This document shows, in pieces, positions 1-6,853 of a DNA stretch of 64,000 nucleotides; the stretch's first letter is position 1, and every line of letters starts with the position of its first letter. The position numbers and the translations under genes were made by a program. Where the stretch lies: the NCBI RefSeq assembly GCF_014656055.1, contig NZ_BNBR01000001.1, positions 1,426,001-1,490,000 of the forward strand, given 5' to 3'. The notes beneath the pieces are model-generated. The model was not told the origin of the DNA. It saw nothing but the letters and a program-made list of their open reading frames with translations, and searched no databases. The DNA comes from Streptomyces griseosporeus. GTDB lineage: Bacteria > Actinomycetota > Actinomycetes > Streptomycetales > Streptomycetaceae.

Positions 1-332
1 CCAACGGCAAGCTGCCGCCGGTGCTGCTGTTCCAGGCGACGAACGACGCGGCCACCCCGTACGAGGGCGGTGTGACGGTCCACCAGCTGCTGGCCCGCTC
101 CAGCCTGGTCGTCGAACAGGGCGGCGGCAACCACGGCATCACGCTCAGCGGGAACAGCTGCCTGGACAAGCACCTCGCCAAGTACCTGACCGACGGCACG
201 GTGCCGCGCGGGCACGGTGAGGCGGACGCCGTGTGCAAGGCGCTGCCCGACCCCAAGCCGCTGACCACCAAGGCCGCTTCCGGCAGCAGCCGCGGCTCGA
301 CGCTGCACGGGCTGCTGGGCTTCCGGGGCTAG
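1..332 (+). CDS. TAP-like alpha/beta hydrolase, C-terminal fragment
   Basis: Only about the last 110 residues are present; the frame is open to the left edge (first full codon at base 3) and stops at 330-332. The fragment has an Asp in an ND-AA-TP context and, some 37 residues on, a His in a GGGNHGI context followed by a Cys. This matches the C-terminal Asp/His module of the streptomycete tripeptidyl-aminopeptidase-like family (TAP-like, PF08386), secreted serine hydrolases that trim peptides. The nucleophile Ser, lid and any signal peptide lie outside the window, so export and substrate are inference. Another alpha/beta hydrolase is possible, but the Asp-His spacing and the Cys favour TAP. 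Confidence 0.75.
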   Translation, partial: NGKLPPVLLFQATNDAATPYEGGVTVHQLLARSSLVVEQGGGNHGITLSGNSCLDKHLAKYLTDGTVPRGHGEADAVCKALPDPKPLTTKAASGSSRGSTLHGLLGFRG

Positions 333-377
333 GAAAACCGGGGGAGGCCTGTCAGTGCCGTCGTCCATGATGGGCAC

Positions 378-776
378 ATGAGCGCACTGACCCGGATCAC
401 CGCCCCCGACGGGGTCGCCCCCGCCGCCCAGTACAGCCATGTCGTCCTCGGCACCGGCCGCTTCGTCGCGGTCTCCGGGCAGATCGCCCTGGACGAGGAC
501 GGCAAGGTGGTCGGCGAGGGCGACCCGGCCGCACAGGCCCGCCAGGTCTTCGAGAACCTGCGGCGCTGCCTGGCCGCGGCCGGCGCCGGTTTCGACGACG
601 TGATCAAGCTGACGTACTTCGTCACGGACGTGGCCCATCTGCCGGCGATCCGCGAGGCCCGGGCCGCACACATACCGGACGACCGGCTCCCGGCCTCCTC
701 GGCCGTGCAGGTCGCGGCGCTGGTGCGGCCGGAGTTCCTGCTGGAGATCGAGGCGTTCGCGGTGATCGGCGCGTGA
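378..776 (+). CDS. RidA (YjgF/YER057c/UK114) family protein
   Basis: A 132-residue protein of normal RidA length. Members form trimers that hydrolyse reactive enamines/imines made by PLP enzymes, or act in related deaminations. Visible family marks are the N-terminal VSGQIALDEDGKVVGEGD region, the middle FENLRRCLAAAG helix, the KLTYFVTD strand and the C-terminal LLEIEAFAV strand, with an Arg shortly before the EIE motif. Start is ATG at 378; no strong Shine-Dalgarno is seen just upstream. The stop overlaps the next start (GTGA at 773-776), so the two genes are probably translated together. The exact substrate cannot be told from sequence. Confidence 0.9.
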   Translation: MSALTRITAPDGVAPAAQYSHVVLGTGRFVAVSGQIALDEDGKVVGEGDPAAQARQVFENLRRCLAAAGAGFDDVIKLTYFVTDVAHLPAIREARAAHIPDDRLPASSAVQVAALVRPEFLLEIEAFAVIGA

Positions 777-1297
777 GCGCGGTGGCGGTGCGGGAGATGG
801 CCCTGGAGGACTGCGACCGGGTCGCCGAGATCCGGGTCCGGGGCTGGCAGAGCGCCTACCGCGGTCTCATGCCGCAGGCGTATCTGGACGCCATGAGCGT
901 CGCGGAGGACGCCGAACGGCACCGCGCCCGGTTCACCGGGGGCGACGGCAGCGTGACGAACCTGGTCGCGCAGGACGAGGGCGGAGTCGTCGGCTGGGCC
1001 TGCCACGGCCCGTACCGGGACGGCGAGCGGCGCACCGCCGACGCCGAGCTGTACGCGATCTACGTGGACCCCGCCCACTACGGCACCGGCGTCGGCCGCC
1101 TGCTCCTCGCCGAGTCGGTACGGCGCTGCTCGGCCGCCGGGCACGCGCGCATGTTCCTGTGGGTGCTGAAGGACAACACCCGCGCCCGGCGCTTCTACGA
1201 GCGGGCGGGCTTCACCGCGGACGGCGCCGAGGAGCCCTTCGAGGTGCAGGGCGTGCCGGTGCCGGAGGTGCGGTACGTCAGGGATCTGACGGCCTGA
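773..1297 (+). CDS. GNAT-family N-acetyltransferase
   Basis: A 174-residue single-domain acetyltransferase. The acetyl-CoA-binding signature is in YVDPAHYGTGVGRLLL (about residues 100-115), after the beta4 strand AELYAIYVDP; the C-terminal NTRARRFYERAGF segment is the usual GNAT motif B. It transfers acetyl from acetyl-CoA to an unknown amine. GTG start overlaps the RidA stop by 4 bases, implying coupling. The pair may belong to small-molecule amine detoxification, but this is only context. Confidence 0.9.
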   Translation: MSAVAVREMALEDCDRVAEIRVRGWQSAYRGLMPQAYLDAMSVAEDAERHRARFTGGDGSVTNLVAQDEGGVVGWACHGPYRDGERRTADAELYAIYVDPAHYGTGVGRLLLAESVRRCSAAGHARMFLWVLKDNTRARRFYERAGFTADGAEEPFEVQGVPVPEVRYVRDLTA

Positions 1298-1300
1298 CAG

Positions 1301-1332
1301 TTCTGCTCAGGGGGTCCGCTTCTGCTCAGGGG
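1301..1332. repeat. Two-copy 13-bp direct repeat after the GNAT gene
   Basis: TTCTGCTCAGGGG occurs at 1301-1313 and again at 1320-1332, offset 19 bp, in the gap between the convergent GNAT and HEAT genes. No hairpin-plus-T-tract terminator is evident here. Probably a small local duplication without clear function. Confidence 0.6.
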
Positions 1333-1351
1333 ATGGATCCGCTCCGCCCGC

Positions 1352-1939
1352 TCACCCCGGCTTCCCCCGCTGCCCGGGGATCCTGGCCAGCGCGTGGACC
1401 GCCGCCTCGGCGAGGGCCGGATGGGCGAGGGCCTCGTTCAGCACCGGGCGGGCCCGCGCGTCGCCGAGTGCGCCCAGGCCCTCCACGCAGGCCAGCGCCA
1501 CCCGCCGGTAGGGGTCGTGCGGGCGCAGCCGCCGCTGGAGCGTGGTGATCAGGGCGGGTACGGACTCCGGTGCGCGCAGCTCGGCCAGCAGCCGCACCGG
1601 GTGCAGGGCGTAGGCGACGCGCAGCTCGTTGGTGGCGAGGGCCGCGGCGGCGCGGGCGGTGCGCGGGTCGCCGAGGCGGGCGAGGGCATGGGCGGCGGAG
1701 GCGCAGCGCTGCGGGTCGCGGTGGTTCAGGAAGAGGACGAGGGACTCGAAGGCCCGCCGGTCGCCGGCCAGGCCCAGCCGGAACGCGGCCAGCTCCCTCG
1801 CCCACAGCGGCTGCCCGGGCGCGGTGAGCACTCCGGCCAGCTCGTCGTGGCCCTCGGTGGCGGCCAGCCGCTCGAACTCCGCCGCTCCGCGCGCCTCCTG
1901 CCGTAAGCGGTCCGTGAGCGATCGCAACTCTTCGTCCAT
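1352..1939 (-). CDS. HEAT-repeat protein with a TTA codon (predicted bldA-dependent)
   Basis: A 195-residue all-helical protein. Repeating patterns such as FESLVLFLNHRDPQRCASAA, ARLGDPRTARAAAALA and CVEGLGALGDARARPVLNEAL are HEAT/PBS-lyase-like units, a protein-protein interaction scaffold without a catalytic centre. Codon 12 (1904-1906 on the plus strand) is TTA, the rare leucine codon read by the bldA tRNA in Streptomyces, so translation is likely linked to development or secondary metabolism. A -10-like TAACCT lies 7 bases before the ATG, suggesting a leaderless message, without a good -35. It is divergent from the dehydrogenase at 2313; partner unknown. Confidence 0.85.
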   Translation of the reverse strand: MDEELRSLTDRLRQEARGAAEFERLAATEGHDELAGVLTAPGQPLWARELAAFRLGLAGDRRAFESLVLFLNHRDPQRCASAAHALARLGDPRTARAAAALATNELRVAYALHPVRLLAELRAPESVPALITTLQRRLRPHDPYRRVALACVEGLGALGDARARPVLNEALAHPALAEAAVHALARIPGQRGKPG

Positions 1940-2100
1940 GACGCAGAGGTTAGGCGGGACACAGGCACGGCGGGACCTACATCACAAAGTCCGGGGGCTG
2001 GCGCGCTCGTTACCCACCGGTTAAGCTCAGACGAGCGAGATACCCCTCGCATCTCCCCCACGACGGCTTGGTGACGCAGCCTCGTGGGAGCAGTCGGTTC

Positions 2101-2269
2101 GGTACTGAGTACCGCAGTACGGCTCGGCCCGGGGACAGGGCCGGTCGGAACCGCCGTCCTGCCGGGCGTGTGCGCGCCCCGCGACGACGGCACCGGGCGT
2201 GTGCGCTCGCAGCCCGGCCACACCCGCACTCCTTTTCTCACGCACCCGGTGCGCCGTTTCCGGCGCACC
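2101..2269. promoter_or_regulatory. Upstream region of the double dehydrogenase: inverted and direct repeats
   Basis: The 373-bp divergent gap 1940-2312 holds no gene. It contains the inverted repeat GGTAC-tga-GTACC (2101-2113), a 14-bp direct repeat CCGGGCGTGTGCGC at 2162-2175 and 2193-2206 (31 bp apart, about three helical turns), and a hairpin GGTGCGCC-6 nt-GGCGCACC at 2248-2269. The hairpin would sit in the 5' leader of the gene at 2313. A clear -35/-10 pair was not recognised. These are candidate regulator sites or a leader structure only. Confidence 0.4.
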
Positions 2270-2312
2270 CGGTCGTGCTTCCCGTCGTCACCCTCATTTC
2301 TGGAGTCCCGCG

Positions 2313-4118
2313 ATGGCCACTCCCCAGCCCGACCCCTCCCTGTCCCCGCTCAGGACCGTCGCCGTGGTCGGCCTCGGCACCATGGGCACCGGTATCGCCG
2401 AGGTCCTCGCCCGCGCCGGCCGTGACGTGATCGGCATCGACATCAGCGAGGCCCAGGCCGCGCGGTGCACGGCCGCGCTGGAGTCCGCCACCGCCCGCGC
2501 GGTGGAGCGCGGGCGGCTCACCGAGGCGGAGCGCGCCGACGCCCTCGCCCGCTTCCGCACCTCCACCGAGCTGGCCGCGGCGGCCGACGCCGACCTGGTC
2601 ATCGAGGTGGCTCCGGAGTCGTACGAGGTCAAGCACCAGATCATCCGCGAGCTGGACGGCATCGTGCGGCCCGACGCGATCCTGGCGACCGGCACCAACG
2701 CGCTGTCCGTGACCCGTCTGGCCGCCGACTCGGCCCGCCCGGAGCGCGTGCTCGGCCTGCACTTCTTCAACCCGGCCCCGGCGATGAAGCTGGTCGAGGT
2801 GGTCTCCTCGGTGCTCACCGCGCCGGCCGCCGTCAGCGCCGTCACCGACCTCGCGCTCGACCTGGGCAAGGAGCCCGTCGCGGTGGGCGACCGGCCCGGG
2901 TTCGTCGCCGACGGGCTGCTGTTCGGCTACCTGAACCAGGCCGCCGCGATGTACGAGGCGAAGTACGCCTCGCGGGAGGACATCGACGCCGCGATGCGGC
3001 TCGGCTGCGGTCTGCCCATGGGCCCGCTGGCGCTGCTCGACCTGATCGGCATCGACACCGCGCGCACGGTCCTGGAGGCCATGTACGCCGAGTCCCACGA
3101 CCGGCTGCACGCCCCCGCCCCGATCCTGAAGCAGCTCAGCGAGGCGGGCCTGACCGGCCGCAAGTCCGGCCGCGGCTTCTACACCTACGAGGCGCCGGGC
3201 AGCGCCACCGTCGTGCGGGACGCGCTGACGCCGCTGGAGGGCGACACCCTCACCCCGGGCCGCCCGGTCCGCTCGGTCGGCGTGGCCGGCTCGGGCACCA
3301 TGGCCTCCGGCATCGCCGAGGTGTTCGCCAAGGCCGGGTACGAGGTGGTCCTCGCCGCCCGCAGCGAGGAGAAGGCACAGACAGCGAAGGCCCGTATCGG
3401 CAAGTCGCTGGCGCGTTCGGTCGACAAGGGCCGGATGACCGCCGAGGCCGCCGCCGAGGCCCTGGACCGGATCACCCCGGCGGGCTCCTACGACGCCTTC
3501 GCCGACGTCGACCTGGCCGTCGAGGCGGTCGCGGAGGACCTGGAGGTCAAGCAGCAGCTGTTCGCGGCGCTGGACAAGGTGTGCAAGCCGGGCGCGGTCC
3601 TGGCCACCACCACCTCCTCGCTGCCGGTCGTCGCCTGTGCCCGGGCCACCTCGCGTCCGCAGGACGTGATCGGCATGCACTTCTTCAACCCGGCGCCGGC
3701 GATGAAGCTGGTCGAGGTGGTCCGTACGGTGCTGACGGCGGACGACGTCCACGCGACGGTCCGCGAGGTCTGCGCCAAGATCCGCAAGCACGCCGTGGAC
3801 TGTGGCGACCGCGCCGGGTTCATCGTCAACGCGCTGCTGTTCCCGTACCTCAACAACGCGATCAAGATGGTCCAGGAGCACTACGCGTCCCTCGACGACA
3901 TCGACGCCGCGATGAAGCTGGGCGGCGGCTACCCGATGGGCCCCTTCGAGCTGCTGGACGTCGTCGGCCTGGACGTCTCGCTGGCCATCGAGAAGGTCCT
4001 GCACCGCGAGTTCCGCGACCCGGGCCTGGCTCCCGCGCCGCTCCTGGAGCACCTGGTGGCCGCGGGCTGCCTCGGCCGCAAGACGGGCCGGGGCTTCCGC
4101 GAATATGCCCGGCGCTGA
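2313..4118 (+). CDS. 3-hydroxyacyl-CoA (3-hydroxybutyryl-CoA) dehydrogenase, tandem-duplicated
   Basis: A 601-residue protein made of two consecutive full 3-hydroxyacyl-CoA dehydrogenase units (about 1-310 and 320-601). Each has a Rossmann GxGxxG start (VGLGTMG; VAGSGTMA), the HFFNPAPAMKLVE active-site block and a terminal GRKxGRGF motif. It would interconvert acetoacetyl-CoA and 3-hydroxybutyryl-CoA, the step feeding crotonyl-CoA to Ccr encoded just downstream. By human HAD numbering the second half keeps Ser137 (S435), His158 (H456), Glu170 and Asn208 (N506). The first half keeps His and Glu (H150, E162) but has Asn at the Ser137 site (N129) and Asp at the Asn208 site (D200). Start ATG 2313 has GGAG 7 bases upstream; longer upstream frames lack support. 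Confidence 0.93.
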   Translation: MATPQPDPSLSPLRTVAVVGLGTMGTGIAEVLARAGRDVIGIDISEAQAARCTAALESATARAVERGRLTEAERADALARFRTSTELAAAADADLVIEVAPESYEVKHQIIRELDGIVRPDAILATGTNALSVTRLAADSARPERVLGLHFFNPAPAMKLVEVVSSVLTAPAAVSAVTDLALDLGKEPVAVGDRPGFVADGLLFGYLNQAAAMYEAKYASREDIDAAMRLGCGLPMGPLALLDLIGIDTARTVLEAMYAESHDRLHAPAPILKQLSEAGLTGRKSGRGFYTYEAPGSATVVRDALTPLEGDTLTPGRPVRSVGVAGSGTMASGIAEVFAKAGYEVVLAARSEEKAQTAKARIGKSLARSVDKGRMTAEAAAEALDRITPAGSYDAFADVDLAVEAVAEDLEVKQQLFAALDKVCKPGAVLATTTSSLPVVACARATSRPQDVIGMHFFNPAPAMKLVEVVRTVLTADDVHATVREVCAKIRKHAVDCGDRAGFIVNALLFPYLNNAIKMVQEHYASLDDIDAAMKLGGGYPMGPFELLDVVGLDVSLAIEKVLHREFRDPGLAPAPLLEHLVAAGCLGRKTGRGFREYARR

Positions 4119-4278
4119 CCGCCCGGGCGACCGGACGCCGGCCGGGCGGGACTGGGGCGGGCTGCTCGATCCGGCCGGGCCCCCGCCGCCCGCCCGGTCC
4201 GGCCCTCCCCCGTCCGGCCGGGGCGGGGGAAAGCCCGGACCTGCGCAAAGAAGGCCGCGCATGCAGTACGTTCGGGGC

Positions 4279-5091
4279 ATGTCCCAGCCCGCCAAGTCCT
4301 CACGTACACCAGCTACGCCAGAAGCGCCGGAAAGTGCCGCAGGCAGTCGCGCCGCCGCCCAGCGGCTCAAGATGCGCCGGGAACTGGCGGCGGCCGCGAT
4401 GGAGCTCTTCGCGACCAAGGGGTACGAGGCGACCACCGTCGACGAGATCGCCGCGGCCGCCGGCGTGGCCCGCCGCACCTTCTTCCGCCACTTCCGCTCC
4501 AAGGAAGAGGCGATCTTCCCGGACCACGACGACACCCTGGTGCGCGCCGAGGCGGTGCTCAACGCGGCCCCGGCGCACGAGCATCCGCTCGACACGGTGT
4601 GCCGCGGCATCAAGGAAGTGATGAAGATGTACGCGGCGCGGCCGGAGATCTCCGTCGCCCGCTACAAACTGACGCGCGAGGTGCCCACCCTGCGCGAGGC
4701 GGAGATCGCGTCGGTGGCCCGCTACGAGCGCCTGTTCACCCGCTATCTGCTCGGCCACTTCGACGAGCACGCGCACGACGACGACGCCAACGACGACCCG
4801 CTGCTCGCGGAGGTCGCCGCGTCCGCCGTGGTCACCGCCCACAACCACGTGCTGCGGCGCTGGCTGCGGGCCGGCGGCCAGGGCGATGTGGAGGCGCAGC
4901 TCGACCACGCCTTCGCGATCGTCCGCAAGACGTTCGGCAGCGGCATCATGGCGGGCCGTACCACCGCGCCGCCGAAGCCGGCCGCGGCGACCACCTCCAC
5001 CCACGGCGAGGTGCTGGTGACCGTGGCCCGGACGGACGCCCCGCTCGACGAGGTGATGCGCACGATCGAGCAGGCTCTCAAGGAGCGCTGA
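4279..5091 (+). CDS. TetR-family regulator next to the ethylmalonyl-CoA genes
   Basis: A 270-residue regulator. The N-terminal HTH is seen in ATTVDEIAAAAGVARRTFFRHF (about residues 47-70) followed by SKEEAIF; the C-terminal part is the ligand/dimer domain. ATG 4279 is chosen because TACGTT (4267-4272) lies exactly 6 bases before it, fitting a leaderless message. The in-frame ATG 4261 is an alternative with a GAAGG sequence 6 bases upstream. It sits between the double dehydrogenase and ccr on the same strand, and a 6-3-6 palindrome lies in the ccr promoter spacer, so it most likely controls ccr, probably with a CoA-linked signal (inference). Confidence 0.92.
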   Translation: MSQPAKSSRTPATPEAPESAAGSRAAAQRLKMRRELAAAAMELFATKGYEATTVDEIAAAAGVARRTFFRHFRSKEEAIFPDHDDTLVRAEAVLNAAPAHEHPLDTVCRGIKEVMKMYAARPEISVARYKLTREVPTLREAEIASVARYERLFTRYLLGHFDEHAHDDDANDDPLLAEVAASAVVTAHNHVLRRWLRAGGQGDVEAQLDHAFAIVRKTFGSGIMAGRTTAPPKPAAATTSTHGEVLVTVARTDAPLDEVMRTIEQALKER

Positions 5092-5111
5092 GTCACTCGG
5101 TCGCTGTGATG

Positions 5112-5136
5112 ACGGCCACCCCCTCGGGGTGGCCGT
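5112..5136 (+). terminator. Rho-independent terminator after the TetR gene
   Basis: Perfect 11-bp stem (left arm 5112-5122, right arm 5126-5136) with a 3-base CTC loop, followed by TTTTGG. It lies 20 bases past the TetR stop codon and separates that gene from ccr. Confidence 0.85.
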
Positions 5137-5258
5137 TTTGGCATGTCAGGGACCCTTTTCACGTCCTTTTTCACCGGCTGCCGAGGGCCGTTCGATCGAT
5201 CATCGCTCATTTGTTACGTAAAGATTTCATCTGAGAGCAAGTTCTGGCACTCAGTGCC

Positions 5259-5287
5259 TTGTCACCTGACACGCGGTGTCATACGTT
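5259..5287 (+). promoter_or_regulatory. ccr promoter with palindromic operator in the spacer
   Basis: A -35 TTGTCA (5259-5264), a 17-base spacer and a -10 TACGTT (5282-5287) form a near-consensus vegetative promoter. The spacer contains the inverted repeat TGACAC-gcg-GTGTCA (5267-5281), where a bound repressor would block RNA polymerase. Predicted start is near 5294, leaving a leader of about 200 bases before the GTG at 5493. The adjacent TetR regulator is the natural candidate ligand (inference). Confidence 0.75.
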
Positions 5288-5293
5288 GAAGAC

Positions 5294-5492
5294 GTCCGGG
5301 CGACTGTCCCAGCGGACGCACCAGCCCGCGCGCCCCGGACGCCTGCGTCACAGGCACCCTCCCGCGCCACAAAGCGCTGCCGAACCAGCACCACCCCCCG
5401 CCGAACCGACGGCACACCCTCACCACTCTCAGCAGCACCGACGTACCCATCGGCGCCCCTCCCTCAGGGCGCTCACCGCCGGAGGCAACACC
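5294..5492 (+). other. Long C-rich, G-poor leader of the ccr operon
   Basis: About 200 bases with no convincing gene precede ccr. From about 5350 to 5468 the coding strand is strikingly rich in C and A and poor in G, giving little stable structure. Such composition is what Rho utilisation sites look like, but it could also just be an unstructured leader. No known riboswitch fold (including cobalamin) was recognised. An open frame crosses the leader in phase with ccr but lacks a family-like sequence, so it is not taken as an N-terminal extension. Confidence 0.4.
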
Positions 5493-6836
5493 GTGACCGT
5501 GAAGGACATCCTGGCCGCGATCCAGTCGCCCGAGAGCACCTCGGCCGACTTCGCCAACCTGCCGCTCCCCGAGTCGTATCGCGCCATCACCGTCCACAAG
5601 GACGAGGCGGAGATGTTCGCGGGCCTGAACAGCCGCGACAAGGACCCGCGCAAGTCGATCCACCTGGACGACGTCCCGGTGCCCGAGCTCGGCCCGGGCG
5701 AGGCCCTGGTGGCCGTCATGGCCTCCTCGGTGAACTACAACTCGGTGTGGACCTCGATCTTCGAGCCGGTCTCGACCTTCGCCTTCCTGGAGCGCTACGG
5801 CAAGCTCTCCCCGCTGACCAAGCGCCACGACCTGCCGTACCACATCATCGGCTCCGACCTGGCCGGCGTCGTCCTGCGCACCGGCCCCGGCGTCAACGCC
5901 TGGCGCCCCGGCGACGAGGTCGTCGCCCACTGCCTGAGCGTCGAGCTGGAGTCCCCCGACGGCCACGACGACACCATGCTCGACCCCGAGCAGCGCATCT
6001 GGGGCTTCGAGACCAACTTCGGCGGCCTCGCCGAGATCGCCCTGGTCAAGACCAACCAGCTGATGCCCAAGCCCAAGCACCTGACCTGGGAGGAGGCGGC
6101 CGCCCCCGGCCTGGTCAACTCCACCGCCTACCGGCAGCTGGTCTCCCGCAACGGCGCGGCCATGAAGCAGGGCGACAACGTCCTGATCTGGGGCGCCTCC
6201 GGCGGCCTCGGCTCGTACGCCACCCAGTTCGCCCTCGCCGGCGGCGCCACCCCGATCTGTGTCGTCTCCTCCCCGGAGAAGGCCGAGATCTGCCGCAAGA
6301 TGGGCGCCGAGCACGTCATCGACCGCAACGCCGAGGGCTACAAGTTCTGGAAGGACGAGCACACCCAGGACCCCAAGGAGTGGAAGCGCTTCGGCAAGCG
6401 CATCCGCGAGCTGACCGGCGGCGAGGACATCGACATCGTCTTCGAGCACCCGGGCCGTGAGACCTTCGGCGCCTCCGTGTACGTCACCCGCAAGGGCGGC
6501 ACCATCACCACCTGCGCCTCCACCTCGGGCTACATGCACGAGTACGACAACCGCTACCTGTGGATGTCGCTGAAGCGCATCATCGGCTCGCACTTCGCCA
6601 ACTACCGCGAGGCCTACGAGGCCAACCGCCTCATCGCCAAGGGCAAGATCCACCCGACGCTGTCGAAGACGTACTCCCTGGAGGAGACCGGCCAGGCGGC
6701 GTACGACGTGCACCGCAACCTCCACCAGGGCAAGGTCGGCGTGCTGTGCCTGGCCCCCGAGGAGGGCCTGGGCGTGCGCGACGAGGAGCTGCGCGCGCGG
6801 CACATCGACGCCATCAACCGCTTCCGGAACGTCTGA
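5493..6836 (+). CDS. ccr: Crotonyl-CoA carboxylase/reductase
   Basis: A 447-residue MDR-superfamily enzyme catalysing reductive carboxylation of crotonyl-CoA with NADPH and CO2 to (2S)-ethylmalonyl-CoA, the committed step of the ethylmalonyl-CoA pathway and a source of ethylmalonyl extender units. The GTG start has GGAGG at 5481-5485, 7 bases upstream, and begins MTVKDIL as in known Ccr proteins. The nucleotide-binding GASGGLGSYATQ starts near residue 235. CO2-binding residues described for Kitasatospora Ccr (Asn81, Phe170, Glu171, His365) appear as N81, F172, E173 and H367, a constant +2 shift for the last three. First gene of a five-gene operon; 17 bases separate it from the mutase. Confidence 0.97.
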   Translation: MTVKDILAAIQSPESTSADFANLPLPESYRAITVHKDEAEMFAGLNSRDKDPRKSIHLDDVPVPELGPGEALVAVMASSVNYNSVWTSIFEPVSTFAFLERYGKLSPLTKRHDLPYHIIGSDLAGVVLRTGPGVNAWRPGDEVVAHCLSVELESPDGHDDTMLDPEQRIWGFETNFGGLAEIALVKTNQLMPKPKHLTWEEAAAPGLVNSTAYRQLVSRNGAAMKQGDNVLIWGASGGLGSYATQFALAGGATPICVVSSPEKAEICRKMGAEHVIDRNAEGYKFWKDEHTQDPKEWKRFGKRIRELTGGEDIDIVFEHPGRETFGASVYVTRKGGTITTCASTSGYMHEYDNRYLWMSLKRIIGSHFANYREAYEANRLIAKGKIHPTLSKTYSLEETGQAAYDVHRNLHQGKVGVLCLAPEEGLGVRDEELRARHIDAINRFRNV

Positions 6837-6853
6837 GCACCCCGAGGTCATAG

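Noticed and set aside
2238..4613. A 791-codon minus-strand frame opposite the double dehydrogenase and TetR genes
   Set aside because: No domains, runs across two real genes and an intergenic terminator-like region; codon bias belongs to the other strand.
6837..6853. Cobalamin riboswitch ahead of the B12-dependent mutase
   Set aside because: Only 17 bases separate ccr and the mutase gene, and no B12-box-like sequence was seen in the ccr leader.
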